The position numbers were made by a program, and so were the translations under genes. A DNA stretch of 22,362 bases, from NCBI GenBank assembly GCA_011947345.1, contig JAAVTG010000384.1:1-22362 (forward strand), written 5' to 3'. Positions 1 to 10,200 of the stretch are shown piece after piece. This DNA is from Phytophthora quininea. Taxonomy: Eukaryota; Oomycota; Peronosporomycetes; Peronosporales; Peronosporaceae. Each line of letters begins with the position of its first letter. Position 1 is the first letter of the stretch. The notes under the pieces were generated by a model that was given only the letters and a program-made list of their open reading frames with translations, made no database searches and was not told the DNA's origin.

Positions 1-12
1 TTACCGTAAGCG

Positions 13-1800
13 ATGGCGCGCGAAGCCGTTGCATCGCCCCGGAAGCGGCTTCCGCGCCTGAATGTGGAGCCGTTTAGCGACGCCGTCAACCTGCAAGACG
101 ACGAGGGCGATGTGGCGCTGTCGGTGGCTCCGTCGTCACCCTCCACGGCCTCCACGAGCTCCGCCGAAGTGCTGACGACTAAGAAGCAGCAGACGACCAC
201 GGGGCGGTCTACGACCCGAGCCAACTGCTCGAGCGGTCCACCGCCAGGCTTATGGGCAAGGCAGGGGATTCGAGCGCCCCAGAACCTCCGACGCCAGCGA
301 CGACAGCGACGATACATTGTCCAGAGTCCAGCAGTTGTGCAATTGGCAGCGACGACTGCGGCAGACATTCGGCACGTCGTTCCTGCTTCTTGTGAGCACG
401 GTATATGCTGTTCAAGGGTTTTCCAGTTTTGCGGCGCTCGCAGTCAACTACTTTTTCAAGGACAATCTCAAGCTGCAGCCAGCCGAGTCGCAGTCGTTGC
501 TGACGGTGATGATGGTGCCCTGGGGGTTAAACCATTGTACGGTATTATCTCGGACAGCTTGCCTCTGTGTGGATACCACCGCAAGTCGTACATGCTGCTG
601 AGCGCGATGGGGACCCTGGCCATTCTGACATTGTCAGTTCCAGATTTGATTACGACACCTCTGGGAGCGGTACTGCTGCTGATGGTCAACAGTTTGTCGA
701 CGGCATTTATCGATGTGGTGATTGACGCTCGAGTAGTGGAGATGTCGAGATTGGATCCAAAGTACGGCGCAAATGACCTGCAGTCGGTGTCGTGGGTATC
801 CATGTCCGTTGGCGGCGTGCTCGGGTCGTTCCTGTCTGGCCCAGCGACGCACAACCTTGGGGTACGCGTGTTCTTCTTCGCGGCGGCGGGTCCTCTTGCG
901 ATTATGATCATCTCCATGTTCATGCATGAGCCCAAGTCTACGGCCAGCCATCGCCACTTCAAGAAAGCCGCCAAGCGGCAGTTTCGTCAACTGAAAGGTG
1001 CAATTAGCACGCCCGTGATCTGGATGTGCGCCCTCTGGGTTTTTCTCTCGGGAGCTATTAGCCCTGGGTACTCGCAGGTGTTCTTCTACTTCTCGACCGA
1101 TGTGCTGCAGTTTACTCCCGAGTTTCTGGGCACTGTTTCGGCTTTCGGGTTTGTCTTTTTGATGTTTGGCACAATGCTGTACAACGCGTTTTTCAAGGAC
1201 ATGTCGTTCCGACGCATCTTCTTTATTGCTCAGCTCAGCTTGGCTGTCGTGTCGCTGCTAGATATCGTGCTGGTGACGCGTTCCAATCTCGACATGGGCA
1301 TTCCGGACAAGGCTTTCGTGCTAGGCGACGCCGTGATCGCCGACGTTATCAGCCGCCTCAAGACGATGCCTGTGATGGTACTCTGTGCCAAACTATGCCC
1401 CAAGGGTATTGAAGGCACACTGTTCGCGTTGCTCATGTCAATCTCCAACTTCTCGCGCAGTGTCAGCGAGTTCTGGGGCGCGCTCGTGTGCGCGTGGCTT
1501 GGGATTGCCAAGGACCAGTATGATCTTCTCTGGCTCGCCATCGTGGTGCGCAGTGTGCTGAAGGTGGTGCCAATCTTCTTCCTCTTCCTCATCCCGGCGA
1601 CGGATCCCCAGGATATTGTCGATGAACTAGACTTTAGCTCGCCAGCTCATGGCGCGAATACAAACAAAGTGTCCGACAAGGAAGAAGACGTCGACGGAGA
1701 TGAGGAACACGCGGGTGTGATTCGAGAAAACCACACTGTGAAGGACTGCTCTCCTACAGAGGAAGTCGAACTAAAAGGAACGGCTGCTGCCGTCGTGTGA
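13..1800 (+). CDS. BT1/folate-biopterin transporter family membrane protein (frame-disturbed N-terminal part)
   Basis: Multi-pass membrane carrier of the BT1 (folate-biopterin transporter) family, a major-facilitator branch that is expanded in oomycetes and moves pteridines or folates; the substrate here is not known. The family signature is visible as VKPLYGIISDS followed by GYHRKSYM (about residues 172-195). A second conserved block, FIDVVIDARVVE, lies near residue 233. Many hydrophobic segments follow, then a hydrophilic acidic tail. ATG at 13 opens the frame; the N-terminus is Ser/Thr-rich. The open frame is continuous (595 codons), but it is misleading. Between about 182 and 526 the true protein lies first in frame 3 (AVYDPSQLLERS), then in frame 2 (RQTFGTSFLLLVSTVYAVQG, the first membrane segment), and returns to frame 1 at the G run 522-526. 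Three one-base losses restore the frame by chance. Family assignment is firm; substrate is not. Confidence 0.9.
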   Translation: MAREAVASPRKRLPRLNVEPFSDAVNLQDDEGDVALSVAPSSPSTASTSSAEVLTTKKQQTTTGRSTTRANCSSGPPPGLWARQGIRAPQNLRRQRRQRRYIVQSPAVVQLAATTAADIRHVVPASCEHGICCSRVFQFCGARSQLLFQGQSQAAASRVAVVADGDDGALGVKPLYGIISDSLPLCGYHRKSYMLLSAMGTLAILTLSVPDLITTPLGAVLLLMVNSLSTAFIDVVIDARVVEMSRLDPKYGANDLQSVSWVSMSVGGVLGSFLSGPATHNLGVRVFFFAAAGPLAIMIISMFMHEPKSTASHRHFKKAAKRQFRQLKGAISTPVIWMCALWVFLSGAISPGYSQVFFYFSTDVLQFTPEFLGTVSAFGFVFLMFGTMLYNAFFKDMSFRRIFFIAQLSLAVVSLLDIVLVTRSNLDMGIPDKAFVLGDAVIADVISRLKTMPVMVLCAKLCPKGIEGTLFALLMSISNFSRSVSEFWGALVCAWLGIAKDQYDLLWLAIVVRSVLKVVPIFFLFLIPATDPQDIVDELDFSSPAHGANTNKVSDKEEDVDGDEEHAGVIRENHTVKDCSPTEEVELKGTAAAVV

Positions 1801-2007
1801 ATAGATGTAAACTCACTAGCCCCGACGTAGAGCTACACTATAGACGCAATGAATACGAACACAACTGAGATATTGCAGCAAAACGCGTCAATATGTCGAT
1901 ACTGGTATGGATGGGATTGTTTGATGAACTCTCTATTGTGTCAAGGATATCTCGGGCTTCAAGGGACCGAGTTGTTTCTGCTGTTTTTGTGTTGTTCCCC
2001 TACTGAT

Positions 2008-3526
2008 CTATGCTTCTATGCTTTCCAGAGCTGAGAACGAGATGACCATGGCCGTGATGTTGTCCATGCTGCGCTTCAACAGAGCAGTCTCCACTAACGA
2101 GTTCGCAGCAAACTGCAGCGCCTCCTTCGTGACTTCTGCGGTCGCAGTGGGGGCTTCAGTGCTCTGGTACTCGTTCACCTTGGCACGGACAATCTTCGCG
2201 GCATCGTCGTCACTTAGGCGATCCCACAACCCATCACTTGCAAAAACAACATACTCGCCAGTTGCATCGACATCGACAACGTGGACATCCGGAACCACCG
2301 ACACCAACGGCGCTGTGCACGACGCTGGCAGATTCGTCTTGAGTGGGTGGTCGCCGAGAGACCGACTGATGGCAAGACGCAGCGGGATCTGGTCGTGCGC
2401 AACGCGCCAGCAGCCCGAGAAAATGACTTTGCCGCCAGCGCTCTCAACGCGCTGCGTCTCCTCCTCTAGATTGGGTTTGTGATCTACTGACAAACGCACC
2501 GCTGTTCCTGTCCCGTCCTCGTCCGACGACTCGTCCTGCTCGCTCTCGTCTCCAGTCAAGGTGACGCTCTCCTCTGCCTGTGCCAAGACACCACGCGAGT
2601 CGCCCAGGTTCGCGATGAAAAGCTTACCGCCAACCAGCAGGCCCAACAGCACGGTCGAACCGTCACGCTTGTTCAGGATAACGGTTCGCTGCAAAATCTC
2701 GTCGTCCACGGTCGCGAAGGTCTCCACCAGGAGGTCGCGGATGGTGTCCACGTCTTCCGCTGTCAGCTCTGCATGTCGCGCACGACGACTGATCTCCAGC
2801 AGATCCTCACTGTCTCCCAAAATGTCCTTAAAGCGACGACGCGCGTACTCGGAGGCATAGGCGCCGTTGTGTCCGTCATACACTGCCAGCAAGCTGGGCG
2901 AGGACTCTGTGTCCTCTACCAACCGTTCCACCACCGAATAGCGGTCTTCCATGTACGCTCTGGCCCTGCGCCAAGGCCACACCTACCTGCACCTTCATCT
3001 TGGCAGCTGCGTCCCGTCGTCTCCTGTCGTTCTTCTCGGGTGGCAAATGGTCGTGAACTCCGAGCATCGCGGAGACTTGGTCTCCTCCTCGCGGAACCTC
3101 GTCAGCGCGTTTTCGATGACGTCCATCTTGCGGCGCTTGCGGTCCCTGCTCTTGGCTGCCACGCGCTTCACCGGTTCGCTGACCTTGGGACTCGTCTTCG
3201 GCTTCATCTCCTCAGGTGCTTCACTGTCCAGACTGCCAGCTGTAGAATGACAAGAATATGTTAATAAAACACAAATCTGTGAGAAATATGTCAAACATTG
3301 TCGTACCGGAGCTGGGCGACGTGCGCAGTCTCTTGACGAGGGCGACCGTACGGGGCTCGTGGGCGTCCGACTCGTCGGCAGCGATCTGCTCGAGCGCGCG
3401 CAGCCCCGCGGCCTGCAGCAGTCGCGGCGTGTGCGAGCCGCAGGCCGTGGGCGGCGTGGCCGAGCACATCTCGAGTCCCACCATGCCGTTGACTGGGGAG
3501 GCCACGAGCACGTCCGCAGGCGCCAT
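2008..3526 (-). CDS. PP2C-family Ser/Thr protein phosphatase (two exons, frame-disturbed)
   Basis: Metal-dependent protein phosphatase of the PPM/PP2C family, which removes phosphate from Ser/Thr using two Mn/Mg ions. The motifs appear in order: RAYMEDRYSVV, AVYDGHNGA, LGDSRGVLA, SVDHKPN, SRSLGD, FASDGLWD and SMDNITAMVISF. They supply the usual metal-binding aspartates (MED, DGH, ASDG, DN). An acidic insert (DESEQDESSDEDG) follows the LGDS motif. The catalytic frame opens at 2982, but the real start is probably 3526: a 5' exon (3307-3526) joins across a 67-bp intron with exact phase to a basic linker (RVAAKSRDRKRRK) leading into the conserved VGVALAQG strand just before the MED motif. Two frame breaks lie in that stretch: the G run 3038-3040, and about 2960-2966, where two bases seem to be missing. 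The gene ends tail to tail with the BT1 gene, 207 bp apart. The substrate cannot be told. Confidence 0.9.
3240..3306 (-). other. Intron of the PP2C gene (67 bp)
   Basis: Read on the minus strand, the intron starts GTACGA and ends TTCTACAG. Splicing splits one codon (phase 1, G|CT) and joins exon 1 to a frame that continues AGSLDSEAPEEMK. The interior is AT-rich, in contrast to the GC-rich exons, and contains in-frame stops. Confidence 0.8.
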
Positions 3527-3720
3527 GACGACGATGGATGGATGGATGGAGAAGAGGTTGGAACTACCCTAGCAGAAGCAGGGTGGGGTGCGGGCTGGCT
3601 GGCCAGTCCGTTAGTCTTGTCGGAGCGCACAGGCTTTCGATGTCCACGCCGAATGGGAAGTGACCGCCCATGGGACGATTCGATTTGGCGCCAAATCGCG
3701 TATGAATTTGGTGAGTTTTT
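3527..3720. promoter_or_regulatory. Shared divergent promoter region with a short TGGA repeat
   Basis: This 194-bp gap separates the start codons of the minus-strand phosphatase (3526) and the plus-strand gene (3721), so both 5' ends and core promoters must lie here. I see no clear TATA box. A GATG tandem repeat (four copies, 3533-3548) sits just upstream of the phosphatase start and would be in its 5' leader. The function is inferred from position only. Confidence 0.45.
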
Positions 3721-4981
3721 ATGACGGATCGCACTTCCACAATGGCAGCTCGAAGCGCCGACGACGCCGTCGTCGCCGCCCGTGAGGCGCTGCACGCTGC
3801 AGAAGTGGATTTCGCCTTCTGGATGCGGCAGTACAAGCGACACTTCCAGGATGTGTGCGAGTGGGTGGACGCAGCGCGCGCGCGAGGACGACCAGGCGCC
3901 GAGGTATCGACTGCTGCAGCAACTACTTCAAGACTCACGCCATGGACTGGACTGCGCCACCAGAGCCGTGTCCGAGGCAAGAACGGAGTTGTCTAGCACC
4001 AGACAGTTTTGTCTCAAAATTATAGGGACGGAGCACGCTATGGAGACGGACGATATGGCCTTTGAGGCGGATTCGTTGCCCCCAAGGAGTCCAGAGTCAT
4101 GGACCGCAGCTTCAGTCGGCCATACGAGCTTTTAGAAGGTGAAAGAGGCCCCAGAGATCTGGCCAGTTTCACGATAAGAGCGCAGTTGACGCGACCCGAT
4201 TCAGAGGTGACTTGGGCGGCTACGGCACCCGCATCAACTGCAATGGCGGTCGAGACGGAGAATAGAGAGGTGTGGGAACATGGAGAAGCTTCTGCTGCTG
4301 CTCCAGAGCCACGAGTGGTGCAGCCGACGGGCGCCTCGTTCGCCAGGGCTGAGTCTACTGCTGCTGCGCCGGTGAGAAATTGTCCGGAATCCAACACGAC
4401 CGGTAAGGATATGCAGGTGGCAGTTCTGCCGACGATAGCGCTGGTTCTAATTGTGTGCACTTGATTTGGCCGCGCACAGCAGTGAACACCTCGCCGTTGA
4501 AACGGCGACGCACCAGTGAGCCGCTCTTCCTCGTCCCATGCTATCGCAACAAGTACCCCAAGATCTTCGAGTGGAAGGACAAAACGATGCACCATTTCCC
4601 ACAGGACGTCACAATCCCAATCTGCAAGCTGTCGACGATGTGGGTTCTCTGGTTGTGCGGGGATTCTGCATCCAAAACCCTCCGTTTCGGATCATGGTCC
4701 CGCAAGACCTGGACAAGAGCAACCGAAGGTCGCTATCAGCTCTACGCTACGTGATGATGGAGATCGAGGCCCGCATTGTCGCCGAGGACGCGTGGGTCAA
4801 CGATCCGAGCACCGAAGATGCCCTTGAAATGCTGGAGCTTGTCAAGGAAAGTCTCTCCATCCGCCCCAGTACTTCCCGGACACTGCACCCAGTGGTCGGC
4901 TTGAAATGGACTTCAATGATCCGTATCCTTCGAGACCAATTGAGGATGCAAGAGAGAAGGCAACCACAACAACAGAGGTGA
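3721..4981 (+). CDS. Unrecognised protein-coding gene, probably two exons, frame-disturbed
   Basis: I do not recognise the family. Conserved-looking coding sequence passes through several frames. It begins MTDRTSTMAARSADDAV with a helical, charged N-terminal part (VDFAFWMRQYKRHF, RYRLLQQLLQDS) that could form a coiled coil. A low-complexity Ala/Glu/Pro middle follows, then a basic KRRRTSEP stretch that resembles a nuclear signal, then YRNKYPKIFEWKDKTM, and a C-terminal block (VVRGFCIQNPPFRIMVPQ; LRYVMMEIEARIVAEDAW). Breaks sit at a CG dinucleotide run (3874-3884), a C run (4079-4083) and a C run (4616-4618). Each loss is what the neighbouring frames need. The gene starts 194 bp from the divergent phosphatase and converges with the Hel2 gene 70 bp away. 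A nuclear role is only a guess from the basic stretch. Confidence 0.65.
4372..4479 (+). other. Probable intron in the unrecognised gene
   Basis: Donor GTGAGA directly follows a phase-0 codon at 4371, and a CAG acceptor lies at 4477-4479 (an alternative CAG ends at 4482). The interior has stops in the upstream frame and is less GC-rich than its flanks. The downstream frame (VNTSPLKRRRTSEP) is off by one base, so a nearby missing base or a different acceptor is needed. The boundaries are therefore provisional. Confidence 0.5.
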
Positions 4982-5051
4982 TTGACTGACTGAATGGAGT
5001 TCGCAAGAAACCACCTGGGCAAAGTGCACAGCTCGGTATATTTTTGCCACG

Positions 5052-7447
5052 TTACTCCCATTCCTCGTCGTCTATCTGGACTGCGACTACTTTCGCTTTG
5101 AGTGCCTCTGTTTCGTGGGACTCGTCTGCTTGGCCACCGTCTTCCACTTCTGCCTCGGTTGAAGCAGCATGCTCCGGCGCTGCTTTCTCTTCGACTGTTG
5201 CACTTTGGTATTGGGACTCCGTGCTTGAACTGCTTTCGTCATTTTGACTGTTCCCACCGTCGTCTTCGTCATCGCTCCAGGCGTCTGCGACTACCGGTGC
5301 ACGGCGAGGCTCTATGTGTTCCCAGCCACGGTTAACCGGGACTGGGGGTCTTGCTGGTACCGCAGCCTGCGGAGGTGGCGTGGCACCTTGCAAGGGGAGA
5401 AACTTCAGTCGACTGGAAGCTCGAGCTGCCAATGCTTGGCTGGTCAACTTGTTGATATGTGCAGACAGCGTTACACTCGGGACATGAGCGTTATCTTTCT
5501 TGAAGTAGGACACTCGGCGGCGCGGATCCTCACCAAATGACTCTGACGCCACGCCATAAAAGCTGGCAAGTTCGTGCATCAAGGCGCGCTGTATATCAAA
5601 GACGAGCACAATGTTAGCATGAGCAGCATCACATTCATCAGCGTGATCAATCAACCAACCTCTCCGCTCGACATTATGCGCAGGCTGACGCTGTGGCAAG
5701 ATGGTTCTTCCACGATCCGTTCCAGTCGACGCTCCACCACAAGGAGGTAGCTCGTGTTCGCCTTTCCCCACTCAATCAGGTGCTCCGGGTAATTGGGCGT
5801 CTTCATTTCCTCTTCAAAAGCAGCGGTATCTCCATTCGTATACCCTGGTCGTGAAACACCGAGCGCTTGGGCTAGTCGCTGGTTGCGAACGATCTGGCCT
5901 CGCGGTGGAGTAGGCGTGCGTTGTGGTGGAGGCGCCTGTGCACGAGAACTGGGCGGTCGGGAGATAGCGGGCGCTAATACAGGAGGCGGGACCGGACCCG
6001 TAGACGCAGGCAAAGCTGGGAAAGCTTCCTCGAGTCGTGCAGCCGGAGTTGGCTCGTGATTGCTAACGCCGTAATTCCAGTGGTCTGGTACATCGTCCGC
6101 GTACCCTGGACCAACAGGACCTCCCACTGGGTTCTCGCCACCCCGGGCAACCTGAAAATTGAACTGCAGTCGGTTATGCACCCCGTGGATGTTGCTCATA
6201 TGCGCCTGATACTCGACGTCATTGGGGAATACAACAAAACGCATCGCCAGGCTACATTGGCAACCCGTTAGCACATTAATAAAAGGAAAATAGCAGTATA
6301 AGCGCACAGCTTACCATCTCGGATCCTCGCACAAATGGTGCTCTCTGCGGAAATGTGTCTCTAGGCTGGCACTGTAGCACGAGCAACGCAGGACATTTAG
6401 TTAGTAACCACAAGACCAGAGAAGATAGGGACGCTGGGTCACTCACTAATTGCGGAAGTACTCGTTCTCGACCTTGCAGATGTGGCACTTGAAGTGGTCA
6501 CGCTCCAAGTGTTCGTACAGCTCCTTGTCTCCGTAAAATCGTTTGCGGCAAAACTGGCACATCGGGTGGAAGTCTTTGCCCGTGTTGGCGTGCTTCTGAC
6601 CGGCATTGCGTGCGCGTCCAATGTTGTGCGACTTGAGCGTGCCCTTGCTGAACACCTCCTGCTCCTGGATAAAAACGACTGGTGCGTCAAGCACAGCTCG
6701 CAGAACTCCACGCCGTGGTCGCGTCGCAAGTGTTCTTTCAGCTGTCCGAGCGAGTGCTTCACTTCCTTGCAGCGCTTCATTCTGCACTTGAACTCCCGCA
6801 GACTGCGGAGCGCCTGGTAGTGCGCGCGGCAGTCCACGAAGATCATGTCCGAGAGCTCGTCCAGAACGGACTCTGGTCCGGCTGCGTCTCCCAGAGCTCA
6901 AAGCTCTCGTACGGCCGGGCCGTGTTGCTGACCACCACTCGTTCCAGTGGCTGCTTGCACATGGGGCAGTTGCGGTCGTCCATGAGCAGCCTCATGCGCA
7001 TGGAGCACTTGCTGCAGATACCGTGGTGGTTGCACTCGCCCACGGCGTAGAACTCGATGGGGTCGGCGCACAACAGACAGATCTCCTTCTCTTCCTCTGC
7101 GGCCTCTGTCTGTTCCTGTAGCTGCTTCTTCTCCGTCGGCTTCTTGGCTGGTCGCTTCTTTTGCTCTTGGCTGGAGCCGCTGGCGTCTTGGGTTCGTCAT
7201 CATCTCCCTGAGCGTCAGTCGTCTGCTCTGCGTTGTCTGCATTGCTCTTCTTCTTCCTTTGTCGCGGCCGGCGCGAGCGGCGGCGGTTGCTGTCTGATTG
7301 GGTGGCGGGAGGTTCGACGTAGCTGTGGTTGGCTGCGGGCGCACTGGCGCGCATGCGGACGGCGCTCGGCACCATGGAGAACGGCGCGCTAAGCGCCGAC
7401 AGAGAGGAGCCGGCAGCGGTGGCGGAGCTGCTCGCGACGCTCGTCAT
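5052..7447 (-). CDS. HEL2: RING-C2H2 E3 ubiquitin ligase, Hel2/ZNF598 orthologue (four exons, frame-disturbed)
   Basis: Orthologue of yeast Hel2 and human ZNF598, the ligase that recognises collided ribosomes and ubiquitinates small-subunit proteins to start ribosome-associated quality control. ATG at 7447 opens a basic low-complexity N-terminus. A C3HC4 RING follows at about residues 123-165 (CLLCADPIEFYAVGEC, then HHGICSKC and CPMC). Next come the family's zinc-finger series: FKCRMKRC with HLRRDH, FCELC, MCQFCRKRFYGDKELYEHL, FKCHIC, LETHFRREHHLCEDPRC, and VEYQAHMSNIHG. A Pro-rich linker and an acidic Ser-rich tail end at TAA 5052. Exons are 6447-7447, 6315-6371, 5660-6251 and 5052-5588. All three splices keep phase exactly, and the 57-bp exon supplies a finger that cannot be seen without splicing. 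Exon 1 has three one-base deficits (T run 7159-7162, GG 6868-6869, A run 6671-6675). Length is about 729 residues, within the family range. Confidence 0.93.
5589..5659 (-). other. HEL2 intron 3 (71 bp)
   Basis: Minus-strand donor GTTGGTTG and acceptor GATATACAG. It falls between codons (phase 0), joining MSSGE to RALMHELASFYG. Reading through it gives a frame that does not match the family. Confidence 0.8.
6252..6314 (-). other. HEL2 intron 2 (63 bp)
   Basis: Minus-strand donor GTAAGC and acceptor CCAATGTAG. Splicing (phase 2, TG|C) completes the cysteine in DPRC and continues LAMRFVVFPNDVEY, the expected zinc-finger order of Hel2/ZNF598. Confidence 0.85.
6372..6446 (-). other. HEL2 intron 1 (75 bp)
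   Basis: Minus-strand donor GTGAGTGA and acceptor GTGCTACAG. The exon ends in the middle of a tyrosine codon (TA|T, phase 2); unspliced, this reads as a stop right after NEYFRN. Splicing restores NYASLETHFRREH. Confidence 0.85.
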
Positions 7448-9862
7448 GGCCGCGGTGGATCCAACGAAAACCTTACAAAGTGCCTCCGTTGCTTGAGACG
7501 CTGCGCTCGAAGACCTTCACTGCCAAAAGTGCAGCCGCAAAGAAAGTTCTACGCACGCGAGTATTTTGAAAATAGAACATTTTAATTTGAAAAATGAAAT
7601 TAAATTTAGAGCAGTTAAGTCTAAACCGATTCTGGTGGGCGCTGTCGCTACATTCAGCGAGACCACAGCCGTCGACTCACGTTTTCAGTTCTTGGCGGTC
7701 CCGCAAACTGGCTGGACGAGGATTTCCAACACGACCTGGTAAAACTACCGAGGTACGCTCGATGCTCCATCGCGATATTGGCACATTCTGTGTTGTGCAG
7801 TCGGACCCGCCTGGGCTTCTATTTGTAAAACAAGAAATTGACGTGGTCGAAAAGAACACGAAGTGGACGATGAATTAAATGACGACGAGCAAATGGATAT
7901 GAATACTCTTCGCAATAGTGCGGTTAACGACACGCTTAACTTTTATTGACAGCACTTTGCTAGGATTTTAAAAGAAGGCATGAGAGGTATCGTTAAAATA
8001 TTCCACTCACGATGTTTGTACTTTTATAAATCGCCAGAGACGCACACCTCAGTGCTTGGACTCCTAGTAGCACCTCTTCCATTACCAAGAGTATACGAGA
8101 CTACGACACTCGTACGAGCTGTGGATGGGAGAATACAGCCCTAAATCAGTTGGGCGCCGTCGCACTCGTATGAACTTCGTTTTGTTGATCAATTTTGAAT
8201 GCGGCCGGAAACGTCGTCGACAACAACTACGTGGTTGATGTCTCTCCGCAAGCGGTTCTTTAAGCTAGAACCCAGGCAAACCATTGATTCTAGAAGATCA
8301 TCTGGCAATCGCTTGGAACAAGTTCCTCAAGAATGCCGTTGATCGTTCTCATCCGTGATTAGAGCAAATATGCCTACTGTAACACTGAAAATTCTACGAT
8401 CACTCGGTCGATGGAGCCGGTTGCACGAGCTGGCAATTTCACTTGAACACGAATGTGGAGTCACGCAGGGGTATCCCATGTGCTACACTGTCATAAAGTG
8501 AGCCCTAATGTTCGCAGCGGTTCCAACTTGAAGAAACCATGACCTACATCAGTTCTGAGGCCGGTGAATCTTGGTGCAAAAGGATTCCAGTGATCGACAA
8601 TACTACACGGCCACCACGTCGAAAGGCTGTTCTTCCGACCTCGTCTATCGGCATTCTTTCTATTTACCAACGACCGCTTGGGAATTGTGTAAGATAAAAG
8701 CTATACCAAAATGATGTGGGATAATAATTGAAGTCCTAGACCCGTTGAAATCGCTATGTCCTAAGGCCACCAATTACCTATTAACCCTGCTCCCTACCCT
8801 AAGCATCCATATATACGGTTGCAAAAGGACCTACTACATAGACCAATCCCGATAGGAGAAATGACGACTATCAATTGAACCCTTTCCCGAAATTTTGGAG
8901 GACGAATGTGCTCACTTTGGGCAGCTCTATCTCTAAAACGGTTGCGATTCACTAAGAACAGATGGCAGAATCAAATTATGCGCCGTTTTCTTTGCCTGTA
9001 GATATGTGCAGTCATATATGTTTTATATATTATAAGGGACCAAATTTGGGGTCATCATACAAATGTCTGTATAACATTTAGTGCGTGGGGTTGCCCTTCA
9101 TTTTGAGTACCTCGAGGCAACAGCTGAATAATTTGGCAGCCTACTACGACACACGGATTAACAAGAAAGAAGAAAGTGTCGCCCCGATCGGCCCCGCGGC
9201 GGTGCCGGGGTTTATGCTACATCGTCAACCGTCACGCGTCGCACAAAATAAGAAAATATATATAGTCAAAACCTATTTGTAGCGCAACTGGAGAATGAAG
9301 ACGCTAGAGAAAAGGGACGCAGTTGCAAAACGAGAAGCACATGCGGAGCAGGACCCAGTGGTAAAGTAGGATTGCACTCCTCTTCGCCAGCACCTTGGCT
9401 TCGAGTAGTAGGCATGGGTATACGAGAGTCGAACACGGACGTGCTGAGGCAGAAGCCTTCAGCAGCAATAGATCTCAGCTGGAGCTTGCGGGGCTGCAGC
9501 AGAATTGGGAATACCAGCAAGCTCCGTGATCCACTCGCGTTTGCCAGCAAAGTAGATTAGACTAAACTATACTTCCTACAAACAGCAACTAGTCTACTGC
9601 GTTGGCTTGCGAGTGCAGCGCACCTCAACCAACGCATTTGTCCGGCGGCGTTTGCTTGCCGCAGGTGGCTTTGTCCGACTTCAGCTTATCCTGGGATGCG
9701 CATCGTGACAGGATCTAACAGAGCCACATAGTGAGTCACCGATAGAATATGAATTTGTTTCCGACAGCACACTCTCATCTGGGGACAACACGGAAGATGA
9801 AATTGAGTCCAACTTAGAATGTTCTATAAAGCGATCCTCGTCTCTTTGTGAGGACAAACCGA
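7448..9862. other. Gene-free stretch, degraded sequence
   Basis: I see no supportable gene here. The first 100-150 bp must hold the HEL2 promoter and 5' leader. After about 7600 the base composition falls toward AT, and only short chance-like open frames occur (for example 7594-7878 and 9085-9282, +). None of these shows a recognisable motif. There is no tRNA or rRNA and no tandem array. The stretch probably consists of old, decayed repeats. Confidence 0.5.
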
Positions 9863-10200
9863 TCATTTCCCCGCGATCAAAAAGCACCATACTTTGATAC
9901 TAAAAATACCTATCGAACTGCGAGCCCCACGAGCTAGCAGCCCGCAAACCAGTGCTGAGTACAATGTTTTATTGAATACTGCAACAAAACTATTGAGTAA
10001 ATAGTAAGACAGTTCTCCTGATCCTCGAACAGCTTGCATGGTTGGCGTTATGTTGAACTCATGCAGCAGCTCGAACAGCTTCTTCAGAGCCTGCAATAAC
10101 CTCTCTATATTTGTTGCAAACAAAATACTGCTGTCGATCCAGTTGATGCCCATCATCGGCTTGATTTGTAGTAGCGTCGGGTTTTGCCGCGATACGAATC
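9863..10200 (-). mobile_element. Gypsy-type LTR retrotransposon reverse-transcriptase remnant
   Basis: On the minus strand a short open stretch reads QIKPMMGINWIDSSILFA and then TNIERLLQALKKLFELLHEF. This matches the layout of the Gypsy reverse-transcriptase palm region: the WIDD-type motif, then the helix that follows it. The catalytic DD has become DS here, and the frame loses similarity soon after (about 10030). No LTRs, primer-binding site, RNase H or integrase could be found nearby. It is a short dead fragment. Assignment rests on motif spacing by eye. Confidence 0.5.

Noticed and set aside
522..526. Programmed ribosomal frameshifting at the G run in the BT1 gene
   Set aside because: Similar one-base deficits occur in unrelated genes and transposons across the window, with no common slippery sequence or downstream structure, so an assembly explanation is simpler.
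2018..2482. Plus-strand open frames opposite the phosphatase and opposite HEL2
   Set aside because: They are antisense shadows of clearly conserved coding sequence.
7594..7878. Plus-strand 94-codon frame downstream of the HEL2 promoter
   Set aside because: It shows no motif, has ordinary chance length and lies in AT-rich filler with open frames on both strands.
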